Source: Lysobacteraceae bacterium NML07-0707 (GTDB taxonomy: Bacteria; Pseudomonadota; Gammaproteobacteria; Xanthomonadales; Xanthomonadaceae). From it: a stretch of 46,499 bases of DNA. Below, in pieces: positions 27,533-38,043 of this stretch. The notes beneath the pieces were generated by a model, which saw only the letters and a list, made by a program, of their open reading frames with translations, was not told the origin of the DNA and searched no databases. The stretch is from assembly GCA_002798295.1 (NCBI GenBank), contig NWQT01000020.1, positions 1-46,499 on the forward strand, read 5' to 3'. Position 1 is the stretch's first letter, and every line of letters starts with the position of its first letter. The translations under genes were made by a program, and so were the position numbers.

Positions 27533-28492
27533 TCAGCCAAGAATCTCAAGGTAAGGTTTCTTATCAATGATAGCTGCCTGCGACTTTCTCTTGAGCAGCG
27601 CCACCAGATCGCCTTGCCGTTGAAGCAGCATCACGAACTCCTGTAATGAACACAAGAAGATTGTCTTGAGGTTCAACGCATTCTTGCATTCAGTCAATAC
27701 GGACTCTGTGTAGCCGTTTGTCGCAATGAAGATGCCGTGCGCGTTCGCGCGCATGAACAAGCGGCTGAGGTGAGGGGAGAACTCGCCCATGCCAACCGGC
27801 GCATTGAGCCACTTCATCTCCACCAAATGAATGACCCCGTCCAATTCGATCACACCGTCAATCTGCTCAAGGACAGTGCCGGTATCGGGAGACTTGCGCC
27901 GGAAATCTTCACGAACGTGGATGCCATAAGCCTTGAATAGGTCGTTCAGCACAGCTTCGAGTAGCTTGCCCCGCTTCTGCGGTTTGTCGCCCATGCCGAA
28001 TAAGGCGAAAAGACGCGCACTGACATCTTCTATCTTCGCGCGCTTTTCTGCTGCCGCCGCTTGCTCGGCACGTTGACGGGAGAGCTTCTGTTCTCGCTCG
28101 GCATCGCGCTCCTGCTTCATGCGCGTGAAGGAGTCTTTGACGTTGACTGTCTTGCCCAACTCGGCCACAAGCCCTTTGGCCTTGAGTCGGTCAGAATCCC
28201 AGCAGGTATCGAAGTTGTCGAACTCGGTGACGCGCTTGATGATTTCGCGGCGAGGACGTAACCCGCTATCCCCACGCGCATTCACTTTCGTAAGCACATT
28301 GCGGACGATCTCGAACTTGTTGATGGCGTCGCGATTGGTACGAACGATACGAGAGACTTCAGCGAGGTCTTCCGGCGGAACCCCGGCGCCTTGGAGGAAG
28401 ATAACGACGTCTTGCTTGCTCCGGCACAGCAACGGAATCGTGTCCACCAGCAGATTGAACACCTCGGGAGGATAGTGAAACTGCTCTGCCAT
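27533..28492 (-). CDS. Mrr-like PD-(D/E)XK nuclease with effector-type N-terminal domain
   Basis: A 319-residue protein in three parts. Residues about 8-120 form an alpha-helical domain (EVFNLLVDTIPLLCRSKQDVVIFL ... INKFEIVRNVLTKVNARGD) that resembles small protein-interaction or effector-associated domains, but I cannot name it. Residues about 125-160 form a charged coiled coil. Residues about 173-290 form a restriction-endonuclease fold: Glu179, Asp212 (EQIDGVIEL), Glu225-Met-Lys227 (LVEMKW), then FIATNGYTES. The catalytic set D...ExK is intact. No methyltransferase is nearby. GAAGGAAC lies upstream of ATG. Likely a defence or abortive-infection nuclease; the target is unknown. Confidence 0.7.
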   Translation of the reverse strand: MAEQFHYPPEVFNLLVDTIPLLCRSKQDVVIFLQGAGVPPEDLAEVSRIVRTNRDAINKFEIVRNVLTKVNARGDSGLRPRREIIKRVTEFDNFDTCWDSDRLKAKGLVAELGKTVNVKDSFTRMKQERDAEREQKLSRQRAEQAAAAEKRAKIEDVSARLFALFGMGDKPQKRGKLLEAVLNDLFKAYGIHVREDFRRKSPDTGTVLEQIDGVIELDGVIHLVEMKWLNAPVGMGEFSPHLSRLFMRANAHGIFIATNGYTESVLTECKNALNLKTIFLCSLQEFVMLLQRQGDLVALLKRKSQAAIIDKKPYLEILG

Positions 28493-28667
28493 CTTGTCGT
28501 TGTTCCTTCGTCTGCCTCGCCTAAGTGGCGGTTGCGCTTGCGCCTACGTTCTGCTTGCGCCAGCCCAATTTTGCGGATGGATAATTCACCTGCGGAACTG
28601 CTGACTTTTCTACTGCATTTCTCGCACTTCACATGCCGGTTGATTTTGCGTAACTTCTTGCTTTTAT
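28493..28667. other. Intergenic stretch between nuclease and tRNA-Ser
   Basis: On minus, a frame stays open through CEKC ... ERRRKRNRHLGEADEG but it runs into the tRNA and overlaps the nuclease out of frame. I see no family and no good start, so it is not called as a gene. This is where the nuclease promoter should lie. Confidence 0.3.
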
Positions 28668-28755
28668 TGGCGGAAGCGGTGAGATTCGAACTCACGAAGG
28701 GTTGCCCCTTGCCGGTTTTCAAGACCGGTGCCTTCAACCACTCGGCCACGCTTCC
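28668..28755 (-). tRNA. tRNA-Ser (anticodon UGA)
   Basis: An 88-nt class II tRNA on the minus strand. The acceptor arms GGAAGCG / CGCTTCC pair, the anticodon loop reads CTTGAAA with TGA, the long variable arm is present, the T-arm holds GTTCGAATC, and discriminator G and CCA are encoded. It decodes UCA/UCG-type codons. It lies about 1 kb from serS, whose product charges it, and borders the nuclease patch. Confidence 0.97.
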
Positions 28756-28793
28756 GTATCGGGTTTGACTGCCGCTGTGCGCCGGCAGGGGTG

Positions 28794-29740
28794 CTATTGT
28801 GCCATGTCTTGGCCGCTGCAGTCAGGCCCGCAGCGTTTTTTTGCAAGTTGCTGCGGTAAAACTTCAGCCAGGTGGTCGATAAAGGCGCGCACGGCAGGCA
28901 GCATGCCGCGTCGGCTGGGAAATACGGCGTGAATGATGCCCTGCGGCAGTTTCCATTGCGGCAAAATCACTTCCAGCTCGCCGTTTTTGACCGCCTCAGC
29001 GCAGCTCATCTCTGGCAGCATGGTGATGCCGATGCCCTGTTTGACCAGTCCCCGCAACATCTGGAAGTCGAATGCGCCAAGCCGGGGCTTGAGCGCCACG
29101 GTGCGGATTTCGCCCTGCGGGCCATGCAGCACCCATTGTTGGCGTGTGTCATCCTCGAACATGCTGAGCGTGACGTGCTCGCTCAGGTCTTCAGGTTGTT
29201 GCGGGCGACCACGTTTGCGCAGGTAATCCGGGCTTGCCACCAACAGTTGCTGGTCATGGCCGAAGCTGCGCATCACCAGGCTGCCATCATCATCGAGTTT
29301 GCTGCGCACCCGCAGTGCCACATCGAAGCCTTCCTGAATCAGATCCACGCGGCGGTTGCTGATTTGCAATTGCAGGCGCACTTCCGGGTATTGGGCCAAG
29401 AATGCCGGCAGCACATCGGGCATCACTTCCTGCGCCAGCGTCACCGGCACGCTCACCCGCACCAGACCGCGCGGGGTGGTACTGAGCTGCGCCACGGCCT
29501 CCTGGGCGGCCTGCGCGGCATCGCGCATCGCCTGGGCATGGCGATAGACGTTCTGACCCACTTCGGTCACTGCAAAGCTGCGGGTGGAGCGCTGCAACAG
29601 GCGCACACCCAGGGTTTCTTCCAGCTGGGTGATGCGCCGCGACAAGCGCGAGCGGGGAATGCCAAGGGCGCGCTCGGCCGCCGCATAGCCGCCGTGTTCG
29701 ACCACCAGCGCGAAGTAGTACAGGTCGTTGAGGTCTTGCA

Positions 29741-29741
<1 letters not shown>
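28794..29741 (-). CDS. LysR family transcriptional regulator
   Basis: A 315-residue LTTR. The winged helix-turn-helix is at about 1-60 (FALVVEHGGYAAAERALGIPRSRLSRRITQLEETLG), the effector-binding domain about 90-300. The closest style is the PA0477/GcvA-like 'aromatic' group (ISNRRVDLIQEGFDVALRV). The start is ATG 29739-29741, overlapping the serS stop by 1 nt. LysR genes usually regulate a divergent neighbour; here it reads with serS, so its target is not evident from context. Confidence 0.88.
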
Positions 29742-31033
<1,292 letters not shown>

Positions 31034-31120
31034 TCAGGGGGCAGGTATTATCGCCGCTTTATGCGGTTTTGCCGCATTGCTCACTTCAACAATGCAACAA
31101 TGCGCGCACTCAAGCCACCC

Positions 31121-31798
31121 ATGAGTCGTGACATGTCCACTCCCGCCCCGCTTCCGCCTTCCCCCCCGAGCACAGCAGCCGGCCAGGGCAGACGCAGGTC
31201 ACGCAGGCTGCTGTGGATTCTGCCCGCCGCAGGCGTTCTTGGCGGATTGCTGTTTTTGCTGGTGTGGAGCATCGAGAAAGAAAAAGTCTTCTACACCGCG
31301 CCGCCTGCGGCCAGCAGCCAGACGCAAGATGCCGGTCAGGTCAAGATTTTTGAACCCCTGCCGACGCCACAAAGCCCGTCATCGGCCGAAAGCCCACAGC
31401 CAGGCAGCCTGCTGCCCGTGCCGCCGCCACAAGCTTCGCAGCCGCAACAGCCACGTATTGTTGAGCCGCCGGCCACCAATCAGCCAGCACCGCCGCCGGT
31501 GCAGCAAACCCGGCAGCGCATGGCCGCCAGCACGCCGCCGGTTCCGACGCGCCAGCCCGCACCGCGTTACCCGCGCAATGCACTGCGCAATGGCATCGGC
31601 GGCGTTGTACAACTACAGGTGGATGTCGGCCCAGATGGCGTACCGACCTCGGTCAGCCTGATTCGCAGCAGCGGCTCGCGCGAGCTTGACCGCGCTGCCA
31701 GTGAAGCCGTACGCCGCTGGCGCTTCCAGCCTGCCACGGAAAACGGCCAGCCCACCGTAGGCCGGGTTACGGTTCCCATCCAGTTCACCCCCAACTAA
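31121..31798 (+). CDS. TonB-like energy transducer
   Basis: A 225-residue protein: short basic cytoplasmic stretch, one membrane helix (about 30-50, LWILPAAGVLGGLLFLLVW), a long Pro/Gln/Ser-rich periplasmic spacer (about 60-155) and a C-terminal TonB domain (about 160-225) with PRYPRNALRNGIGGVV and WRFQPA. It transmits proton-motive energy to outer-membrane TonB-dependent transporters. No exbB/exbD are adjacent. Starts at 31100, 31121 and 31133 are possible; I list 31121. An open frame reaching back to 29876 is antisense to serS and not real. Confidence 0.8.
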   Translation: MSRDMSTPAPLPPSPPSTAAGQGRRRSRRLLWILPAAGVLGGLLFLLVWSIEKEKVFYTAPPAASSQTQDAGQVKIFEPLPTPQSPSSAESPQPGSLLPVPPPQASQPQQPRIVEPPATNQPAPPPVQQTRQRMAASTPPVPTRQPAPRYPRNALRNGIGGVVQLQVDVGPDGVPTSVSLIRSSGSRELDRAASEAVRRWRFQPATENGQPTVGRVTVPIQFTPN

Positions 31799-31849
31799 AC
31801 CCGTCCGGCAGCTTACTGACCATCCCGTCCATGTTGGCCTGCTTTTTGG

Positions 31850-31878
31850 GTGCAACGGCCAGATGTCAGGGCTATAAT
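31850..31878 (+). promoter_or_regulatory. Candidate promoter of sucA
   Basis: A consensus -10 TATAAT at 31873-31878, with a poor -35 (GTGCAA at 31850-31855) 17 nt upstream. It lies about 107 nt before the sucA start. A 12-nt inverted repeat, GATTTTcCGAAA / TTTCGAAAAATC (31909-31940), and a nested TTTCCG/CGGAAA lie downstream in the leader. Confidence 0.45.
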
Positions 31879-31984
31879 CGCACTCCCCTCTAACCGGCCA
31901 TTCAGCCCGATTTTCCGAAATAGCGGAAACTTTCGAAAAATCAGGCAGTTGTGGCCTCTGGCATAGCGCGAGCGTAATCCTGAA

Positions 31985-34816
31985 ATGGCGAGCAGCCTCT
32001 TGAAGAAGTTTGCACAGTCTTCCCAACTTGGTGCCAATGCGGCCTATATCGAAGACCTTTACGAACAATATCTGGCCAACCCCGACAGCATCGAGCCGAA
32101 GTGGAAAGCCTATTTTGATGAACTCAAGGGGCGTGAAGCCGGGGACGTACCGCACTCGGTGATTGCCGAAGCGGTGGCTGCTGCCGGCCGTGCGGCGGCT
32201 CGCGGCGTAGTCACCGCCGGCGGCGCGGGTGATGAACGCGAGCGCAATGTTGGCCGCCTGATTACCGCCTACCGCTCACGCGGCCACCTGGCCGCTGACG
32301 TTGACCCGCTGCAAATGTGGGTTCATCCAGATGCGCCCGACCTGACGCTGGGCTTCCATCATCTTTCCGATGCCGACCTGGGCAGCGAGTTTTCCACCGG
32401 CGGCGTGGCCGGACGCGAGCGCATGAAGCTCTCCGAGCTGCTCGCCACCCTGAAGGCCACCTATACCGGCCCGATTGGTGCGGAATTCATGCATATCCCC
32501 GATGTCGAACAGCGCCGCTTCATGTACCAGCGCCTGGAGGCGGCGGCCGGCAAGTTTGGCCGCAGCGCCGAGCAGAAAAAGCGCATCCTGGAGCGCCTGA
32601 CCGCCGCCGAAGGGCTGGAGCGCTACCTCGGCACCAAATACGTCGGCCAGAAGCGCTTTTCGCTCGAAGGCGGCGACTCGCTGATTCCGCTGCTCGATAC
32701 GCTGATTCAGCACGCAGGCCAGGCCGGCGTGAAGGAAACCGTCATCGGCATGGCGCACCGTGGCCGCCTGAATGTGCTGGTCAATACCCTTGGCAAGCCG
32801 CCACGCGTGCTGTTTGACGAATTTGAAGGCAAGTTCGAGCACCACCACGGCGACCGCGCCCATACCGGCGATGTGAAGTATCACATGGGCTTCTCCGCCG
32901 ATGTCGCCACCCCGGCAGGCCCGATGCACCTGGCGCTGGCCTTCAACCCCTCGCACCTGGAAATCGTCAACCCGGTGGTCGCAGGCTCGGTGCGCTCACG
33001 CCAGCTGCGCCGTGGCGATAGCGCCCGCCAGAGCGTGCTGCCGGTCTTGTTGCATGGCGATGCCGCTTTTGCAGGCCAGGGCGTGGGCATGGAGCTGTTC
33101 CAGATGTCGCAGGCACGCGGCTTTGCCGTGGGCGGCACCGTGCACGTGGTCATCAACAACCAGGTCGGCTTTACCACCAGCGAGCGCCAGGACGCGCGCT
33201 CCACGCTGTACTGCACCGATGTGGCCAAGATGGTGGCCGCGCCCATCCTGCATGTAAATGGCGACAACCCCGAAGCAGTGGCATTCTGCGCCGAGCTTGC
33301 CTTCGATTTCCGCCAGCGCTTTGGCAAGGATGTGGTCATCGACCTCATCTGCTATCGCCGCAACGGCCATAACGAGGCCGACGAGCCGGCCGCGACGCAG
33401 CCGCTGATGTACCAGAAAATCCGCGCAATGAAGACCACCCGCGAGCTGTACGGCAATGCGCTGGTGGCCGAGGGCGTGTTGAGCGAGGGGGAACCCAAGG
33501 CTTACGCCGATGCCTACCGCGACAAGCTCGATGCCGGTGAAGTCACCGCCGAGCTGGTCAAGCCCGAAGCTGACCCCAATGCCATCGACTGGAGCAAGCT
33601 GATGGCAGGCAAGCCCAGCGACGCCTTCAGCACCGGCGTTGACCGCGCCAAGCTGGACACGCTGGCCAAGGCCATCACCAGCCTGCCCGAAGACCTGACC
33701 CTGCATCCGCGCGTGGCCAAGATTTACGATGACCGCCGCAAGATGGCCGCAGGCGAGCAGCCGGGCGACTGGGGCTTTGCCGAGAACCTTGCCTACGCAA
33801 CGCTGCTGGATGAAGGCTACCGCCTGCGTCTGGTCGGCCAGGACTCCGGACGCGGCACCTTCTTCCATCGCCACGCGGTGCTGCATGACCAGAAAACCGA
33901 CCGCGACTACCTGCCGCTGCAAGCGCTGGTCAAGAACCCTGAAGACGCCATCATCATCGACTCGCTGCTCAGCGAAGAAGCAGTGATGGCTTACGAGTAC
34001 GGCTATTCCACCACCGACCCCAACACCCTGTGCATCTGGGAAGCGCAGTTCGGCGACTTCGCCAACGGCGCACAGGTGGTGATTGACCAGTTCCTGACCT
34101 CCGGCGAAGCCAAGTGGGGGCGGCTGTCCAATCTGGCACTGTTCCTGCCCCACGGCTATGAAGGCCAGGGCCCGGAACACAGCTCGGCGCGCCTGGAGCG
34201 CTTCCTGCAACTGTGCGCGCAGGGCAATATCCAGGTGTGCGTGCCGACCACCCCGGCGCAGGCCTTCCACATGATTCGCCGCCAGATGCACATGACCACC
34301 CGCAAGCCGCTGGTGGTGATGACGCCCAAGTCGCTGCTGCGCCACAAGCTTGCCATCAGCGACTTGGACGAGCTGGCCAATGGCCAGTTCCAGCACCTGA
34401 TTGCCGATACCCGCGCCGATGCCAAAGCCGTCAAGCGCGTGGTGCTGTGCTCGGGCAAGGTCTATTACGACCTCCTGGAAGATGCCCAAAAGCGCGGCCA
34501 GAACGATGTCGCCCTGATTCGCATCGAGCAGCTGTATCCGTTCCCGCGTCAGCAGCTGGCCGATGAACTGGGCAAATACCCGCAGGCGCAGGATGTCATC
34601 TGGTGCCAGGAAGAGCCGCAGAACCAGGGTGCCTGGTTCCAGATTCAGCACCATCTGCGCGCCTGCCTTGCCAAGCATCAATCGCTGTCCTATGCAGGTC
34701 GGGCACGCTCGCCCTCGCCTGCCGCCGGGCATTTCAACGACCATGTGGTCGAGCAGCAAAAGCTCATTGCCGATGCTCTGGTCAACCCGCCCAATACCGA
34801 GTCGGACAACGACTAA
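31985..34816 (+). CDS. sucA: 2-oxoglutarate dehydrogenase E1 component
   Basis: A 943-residue thiamine-diphosphate enzyme that decarboxylates 2-oxoglutarate and transfers succinyl to the lipoyl group of SucB in the TCA cycle. The N-terminal E2/E3-contact segment reads YIEDLYEQYLANPDSI. The active-site region holds GMAHRGRLNVLVNTLGKP and HVVINNQVGFTTS, with GDAAFAGQG between. Length fits (E. coli 933). It opens the sucA-sucB-lpdA run. sucB starts 39 nt after its stop. Confidence 0.97.
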   Translation: MASSLLKKFAQSSQLGANAAYIEDLYEQYLANPDSIEPKWKAYFDELKGREAGDVPHSVIAEAVAAAGRAAARGVVTAGGAGDERERNVGRLITAYRSRGHLAADVDPLQMWVHPDAPDLTLGFHHLSDADLGSEFSTGGVAGRERMKLSELLATLKATYTGPIGAEFMHIPDVEQRRFMYQRLEAAAGKFGRSAEQKKRILERLTAAEGLERYLGTKYVGQKRFSLEGGDSLIPLLDTLIQHAGQAGVKETVIGMAHRGRLNVLVNTLGKPPRVLFDEFEGKFEHHHGDRAHTGDVKYHMGFSADVATPAGPMHLALAFNPSHLEIVNPVVAGSVRSRQLRRGDSARQSVLPVLLHGDAAFAGQGVGMELFQMSQARGFAVGGTVHVVINNQVGFTTSERQDARSTLYCTDVAKMVAAPILHVNGDNPEAVAFCAELAFDFRQRFGKDVVIDLICYRRNGHNEADEPAATQPLMYQKIRAMKTTRELYGNALVAEGVLSEGEPKAYADAYRDKLDAGEVTAELVKPEADPNAIDWSKLMAGKPSDAFSTGVDRAKLDTLAKAITSLPEDLTLHPRVAKIYDDRRKMAAGEQPGDWGFAENLAYATLLDEGYRLRLVGQDSGRGTFFHRHAVLHDQKTDRDYLPLQALVKNPEDAIIIDSLLSEEAVMAYEYGYSTTDPNTLCIWEAQFGDFANGAQVVIDQFLTSGEAKWGRLSNLALFLPHGYEGQGPEHSSARLERFLQLCAQGNIQVCVPTTPAQAFHMIRRQMHMTTRKPLVVMTPKSLLRHKLAISDLDELANGQFQHLIADTRADAKAVKRVVLCSGKVYYDLLEDAQKRGQNDVALIRIEQLYPFPRQQLADELGKYPQAQDVIWCQEEPQNQGAWFQIQHHLRACLAKHQSLSYAGRARSPSPAAGHFNDHVVEQQKLIADALVNPPNTESDND

Positions 34817-34855
34817 CCTTCACCTTTCACGCTCAAATCTCAATCGGAAAAGCTC

Positions 34856-36043
34856 ATGGCCACCGAAATCAAAGTCCCGGTTCTTCCCGAATCCGTCTCC
34901 GACGCCGTTATCGCCACCTGGCACAAGAAGGTCGGCGATGCCGTCCGCCGCGATGAAAATCTGGTCGATCTTGAAACCGACAAGGTCGTGCTGGAAGTCC
35001 CTGCCCCCGCCGACGGCGTGCTGAAGGAAATCAAGTTCGATACCGGCGCCACCGTGGTCAGCCAGCAAGTGATTGCGGTGATTGAGGAAGGCGCCGTGGC
35101 TGAAGCGCCCGCAGCGGCTGCGACTGCCGAAGCCCCGAAAGCCGCCGCACCGGCTGCTGCGGCTCCGGCACCGCAAGTCACTGCCAGCGCCACCTCGCAA
35201 CTGCCGCCCGGTGCACGCTTCACCGCCGAAACCCAGGGCATCAACCCGGCGGATGTGCAGGGCACCGGTCGCCGTGGCGCGGTCACCAAGGAAGACCTGA
35301 TCCACTACGCCAGCGGCAAGACCGCCGGTGTTGGCGGCGGCGCCCGCCCGGAAGAGCGCGTGCCGATGACCCGCATGCGCAAGCGCATTGCCGAGCGCCT
35401 GATGGAGTCGAAGAACTCCATCGCCATGCTGACCTCGTTCAACGAAGTCAACCTTTCGCAAGTGATGAAGATGCGCAAGGCCATGCAGGACGATTTCGTC
35501 AAGACCTATGGCACCAAGCTCGGCTTCATGAGCTTCTTCGCCAAGGCCGCTGCCAACGCCCTGCAACGGCACCCCATCATCAATGCCTCGGTGGATGGCG
35601 ATGACATCATCTACCACGGCTATGCCGACATTTCGGTGGCAGTCTCCACCGACAAGGGGCTGGTGACCCCGGTGCTGCGCAATGTCGAGCGCATGAATTT
35701 TGCCGAAATCGAAGACGGCATCGCCACCTTTGCCAAACAGGCACGCGAGGGCGGCCTGAAGCTCGAAGACCTGCAGGGCGGCACCTTTACCATCACCAAT
35801 GGCGGCACCTTTGGCTCGCTGTTCTCCACCCCGATTGTCAACCCGCCGCAGTCGGCCATCCTCGGCATGCACGCCATCAAGGATCGCGCTGTTGTCGAAA
35901 ACGGCCAGGTCGTGGCCGCGCCGATGATGTATATCGCACTCAGCTACGACCACCGCATCATCGACGGCAAGGATGCGGTGCTGTTCCTGGTGGACATCAA
36001 GAACCAACTGGAAAACCCCAGCCGCATGCTGCTTGGCATGTAA
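34856..36043 (+). CDS. sucB: Dihydrolipoyllysine succinyltransferase E2
   Basis: A 395-residue E2. One lipoyl domain (about 1-78) has the lipoylated Lys43 in [10 protein letters not shown]. An Ala/Pro-rich linker (about 80-115) follows, then the E3/E1-binding domain (about 118-152) and the catalytic domain from about 165. The active site is [13 protein letters not shown] near residue 365. It moves succinyl to CoA. The start is ATG 34856. It ends before a hairpin and then lpdA. Confidence 0.96.
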   Translation: MATEIKVPVLPESVSDAVIATWHKKVGDAVRRDENLVDLETDKVVLEVPAPADGVLKEIKFDTGATVVSQQVIAVIEEGAVAEAPAAAATAEAPKAAAPAAAAPAPQVTASATSQLPPGARFTAETQGINPADVQGTGRRGAVTKEDLIHYASGKTAGVGGGARPEERVPMTRMRKRIAERLMESKNSIAMLTSFNEVNLSQVMKMRKAMQDDFVKTYGTKLGFMSFFAKAAANALQRHPIINASVDGDDIIYHGYADISVAVSTDKGLVTPVLRNVERMNFAEIEDGIATFAKQAREGGLKLEDLQGGTFTITNGGTFGSLFSTPIVNPPQSAILGMHAIKDRAVVENGQVVAAPMMYIALSYDHRIIDGKDAVLFLVDIKNQLENPSRMLLGM

Positions 36044-36056
36044 TTCTGAACCCGCG

Positions 36057-36080
36057 AACCCCGCGCCCTGCGCGGGGTTT
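36057..36080 (+). terminator. Hairpin between sucB and lpdA
   Basis: AACCCCGCG, 5-nt loop, CGCGGGGTTT: a 9-bp GC-rich stem with a short T tract, 14 nt after the sucB stop. It could partly terminate, giving less lpdA than sucAB, or just block 3' decay. Confidence 0.6.
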
Positions 36081-36108
36081 GGCTTTGTGATTGCAAGGAC
36101 TTTTTGAT

Positions 36109-37539
36109 ATGAGCGAGAAACAGAACTTCGATGTCATCGTCATCGGCGGCGGCCCTGCGGGCTATCACGCTGCCATCCGCGCCGCCCAGCTTGGCCTCAA
36201 AACCGCCTGCATCGACGCGGCGCTGGGCAAGGACGGCCAGCCGGCGCTGGGCGGCACCTGCCTGCGCGTGGGCTGCATTCCCTCCAAGGCGCTGCTCGAT
36301 TCCAGCCGCCAATACTGGAACATGGGGCATATCTTCGACCAGCACGGCATCAGCTTTGACAATGCCAAGATGGATGTCGGCACCATGATTGGCCGCAAGG
36401 ACAAGATCGTCAAACAGTTCACCGGCGGCATCGCGCAGCTGTTCAAGGCCAACAAAATCACCGCCTTCTATGGCTTTGGCCAGCTGCAGCTGGGCAACGA
36501 AGTCAAGGTCAAGCAACACGATGGCTCCGAAGTGCTGCTCAAGGGCACCAATGTGATTCTGGCGGTCGGCTCCGAATCCATTGAACTGCCGTTCGCCAAG
36601 TTTGATGGCAAGCACATCGTCGATAACGCCGGTGCGCTGGACTTCACCGAAGTCCCCAAGCGCCTGGGCGTGATTGGCGCCGGTGTGATTGGCCTGGAGC
36701 TGGGCAGCGTCTGGAACCGCCTGGGTGCCGAAGTCACCATCCTCGAAGCCTCGCCGGACTTCCTCGCCGCTGCCGACAAAGAAGTCAGCAAGGTGTCTGC
36801 CCGTGAATTCAAGAAGCAGGGCCTCGACATCCGCCTTGGCGCAAAGCTCTCCAAGGCCGAAGTCAAGGGCGATGAAGTGGTACTGACCTATAGCGATGCC
36901 AAGGGCGAGCAAAGCCTCACCGTGGACAAGCTGCTGGTCGCCGTCGGCCGTCGCGCCGCCAGCGCTGGCGTACTGGCCGAAGGCACTGGCGTCAAGCTCA
37001 ACGAGCGCGGCCAGATTGAAGTGGATGCGCACTGCCACACCGGCGTCGACGGCGTCTGGGCCATCGGCGACTGCGTGCGCGGCCCGATGCTGGCGCACAA
37101 GGGCTTTGAAGAAGGCATCGCCGTGGCCGAACTCATCGCCGGCCTGCCCGGGCATGTCAACTTCGACACCATTCCGTGGGTGATTTACACCGAACCGGAA
37201 CTGGCCTGGGTTGGCAAGACCGAAGAGCAGCTCAAGGCCGAAGGCGTGACCTACAAGGCTGGCAGCTTCCCGTTTGCCGCCGTCGGCCGCGCCGTGGCGA
37301 TGGCCGAGCCGATTGGCTTTGTCAAAGTGCTGGCCGATGCCGAAACCGACCGCATCCTCGGCATGCACCTGGTCGGCCCGAACGTCTCCGAGCTGGTGCA
37401 TGAAGGCGTGATTTCGATGGAGTTCAAAGGCAGCGCCGATGACCTCGCGCGCATCTGCCACGCCCACCCGAGCCTCTCCGAAGCCGTACACGATGCCGCC
37501 ATGGCCGTGGACAAGCGCGCCATCCACAAGGTCAACTAA
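36109..37539 (+). CDS. lpdA: Dihydrolipoamide dehydrogenase E3
   Basis: A 476-residue flavoprotein disulfide reductase that re-oxidises the lipoyl group of 2-oxo-acid dehydrogenase complexes using NAD. The FAD-binding start is VIVIGGGPAGYHAAI; the redox disulfide is Cys51/Cys56 in GGTCLRVGCIPSK. The NAD domain holds GAGVIGLELGSVW, and the C-terminal His-Glu catalytic pair is in HAHPSLSEAVHDA. I chose ATG 36109 (MSEKQNFDVIV) over a 6-codon extension. Immediately downstream starts a pile of IS remnants. Confidence 0.96.
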   Translation: MSEKQNFDVIVIGGGPAGYHAAIRAAQLGLKTACIDAALGKDGQPALGGTCLRVGCIPSKALLDSSRQYWNMGHIFDQHGISFDNAKMDVGTMIGRKDKIVKQFTGGIAQLFKANKITAFYGFGQLQLGNEVKVKQHDGSEVLLKGTNVILAVGSESIELPFAKFDGKHIVDNAGALDFTEVPKRLGVIGAGVIGLELGSVWNRLGAEVTILEASPDFLAAADKEVSKVSAREFKKQGLDIRLGAKLSKAEVKGDEVVLTYSDAKGEQSLTVDKLLVAVGRRAASAGVLAEGTGVKLNERGQIEVDAHCHTGVDGVWAIGDCVRGPMLAHKGFEEGIAVAELIAGLPGHVNFDTIPWVIYTEPELAWVGKTEEQLKAEGVTYKAGSFPFAAVGRAVAMAEPIGFVKVLADAETDRILGMHLVGPNVSELVHEGVISMEFKGSADDLARICHAHPSLSEAVHDAAMAVDKRAIHKVN

Positions 37540-37616
37540 CTGGCCAAAGCCCAACCCAGACAAAACCTGGCACTCTGAACTCACCCCTAAAATTTGGGCA
37601 GTTATGGGTTAAGCGT

Positions 37617-37972
37617 TTAAAGCCTGAGTCCGGTACAGTACCGGGCTCGGGTCTTTAACTCGTGGTTGTAGTCGTCAATATATTGGCCGATGGCAGCTTG
37701 AGGTTGCTCAATGCATTCGAAGTGTTTCTGTTTCAAGTAAAAGAGTTCCGACTTCAAGATGGCAAAGAAGCGCTCCATGGCGGCATTGTCCAAGCAATTG
37801 CCCTTGCGTGACATGCTCTGGGTCAGGCCACGCTGGGCCAGTTGCTGGTGCTAGGCCGGCATCTGATACGGCCAGCCCTGGTCTGAGTGCACGAGAGCCG
37901 CGTCCTTGCCCGGCAGCTTGGCGACTTTTCTTCGCAGCTTGTTCCTTGGCCTGAGGCTAGGCCTGCAACTTT
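37617..37972 (-). pseudogene. IS3-family OrfB C-terminal fragment
   Basis: On minus, from about 37960: DAALVHSDQGWPYQMPA, an in-frame TAG (where TAC is expected), [11 protein letters not shown], then [23 protein letters not shown] and [19 protein letters not shown] to the stop at 37617. The second Asp (HSDQG) and Glu (MERF) of the DDE triad are there; the first part is lost. It is inactive through truncation and the nonsense codon. Confidence 0.83.
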
Positions 37973-37976
37973 TTTA

Positions 37977-38043
37977 GAGCCTGTTCAAAGGCTTTTCAAT
38001 GATGGGTCTATGTTCTTTGCATGAGCGCGAAATATCCGAGCGA
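37977..38043 (+). mobile_element. IS5-family left end (second copy)
   Basis: GAGCCTGTTCAAA at 37977 onward matches 3780 onward almost base for base for about 65 nt, including the first codons of the transposase (AKYPSD). As at 3780 it is preceded by TTAG. It breaks off at about 38040-38044 and passes straight into an IS3-family sequence. Confidence 0.85.

Noticed and set aside
28282-28749. 155-codon open frame on minus beginning MAEWLKAPVLKTG
   Set aside because: Its first part is the tRNA-Ser sequence translated, and its end overlaps the nuclease in another frame.
32996-34759. 587-codon open frame on minus
   Set aside because: It is the shadow of sucA; its sequence has no domain features and composition follows the antisense codon pattern.
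35944-37584. 546-codon open frame on minus
   Set aside because: Shadow of lpdA and the end of sucB, which are certain on plus.
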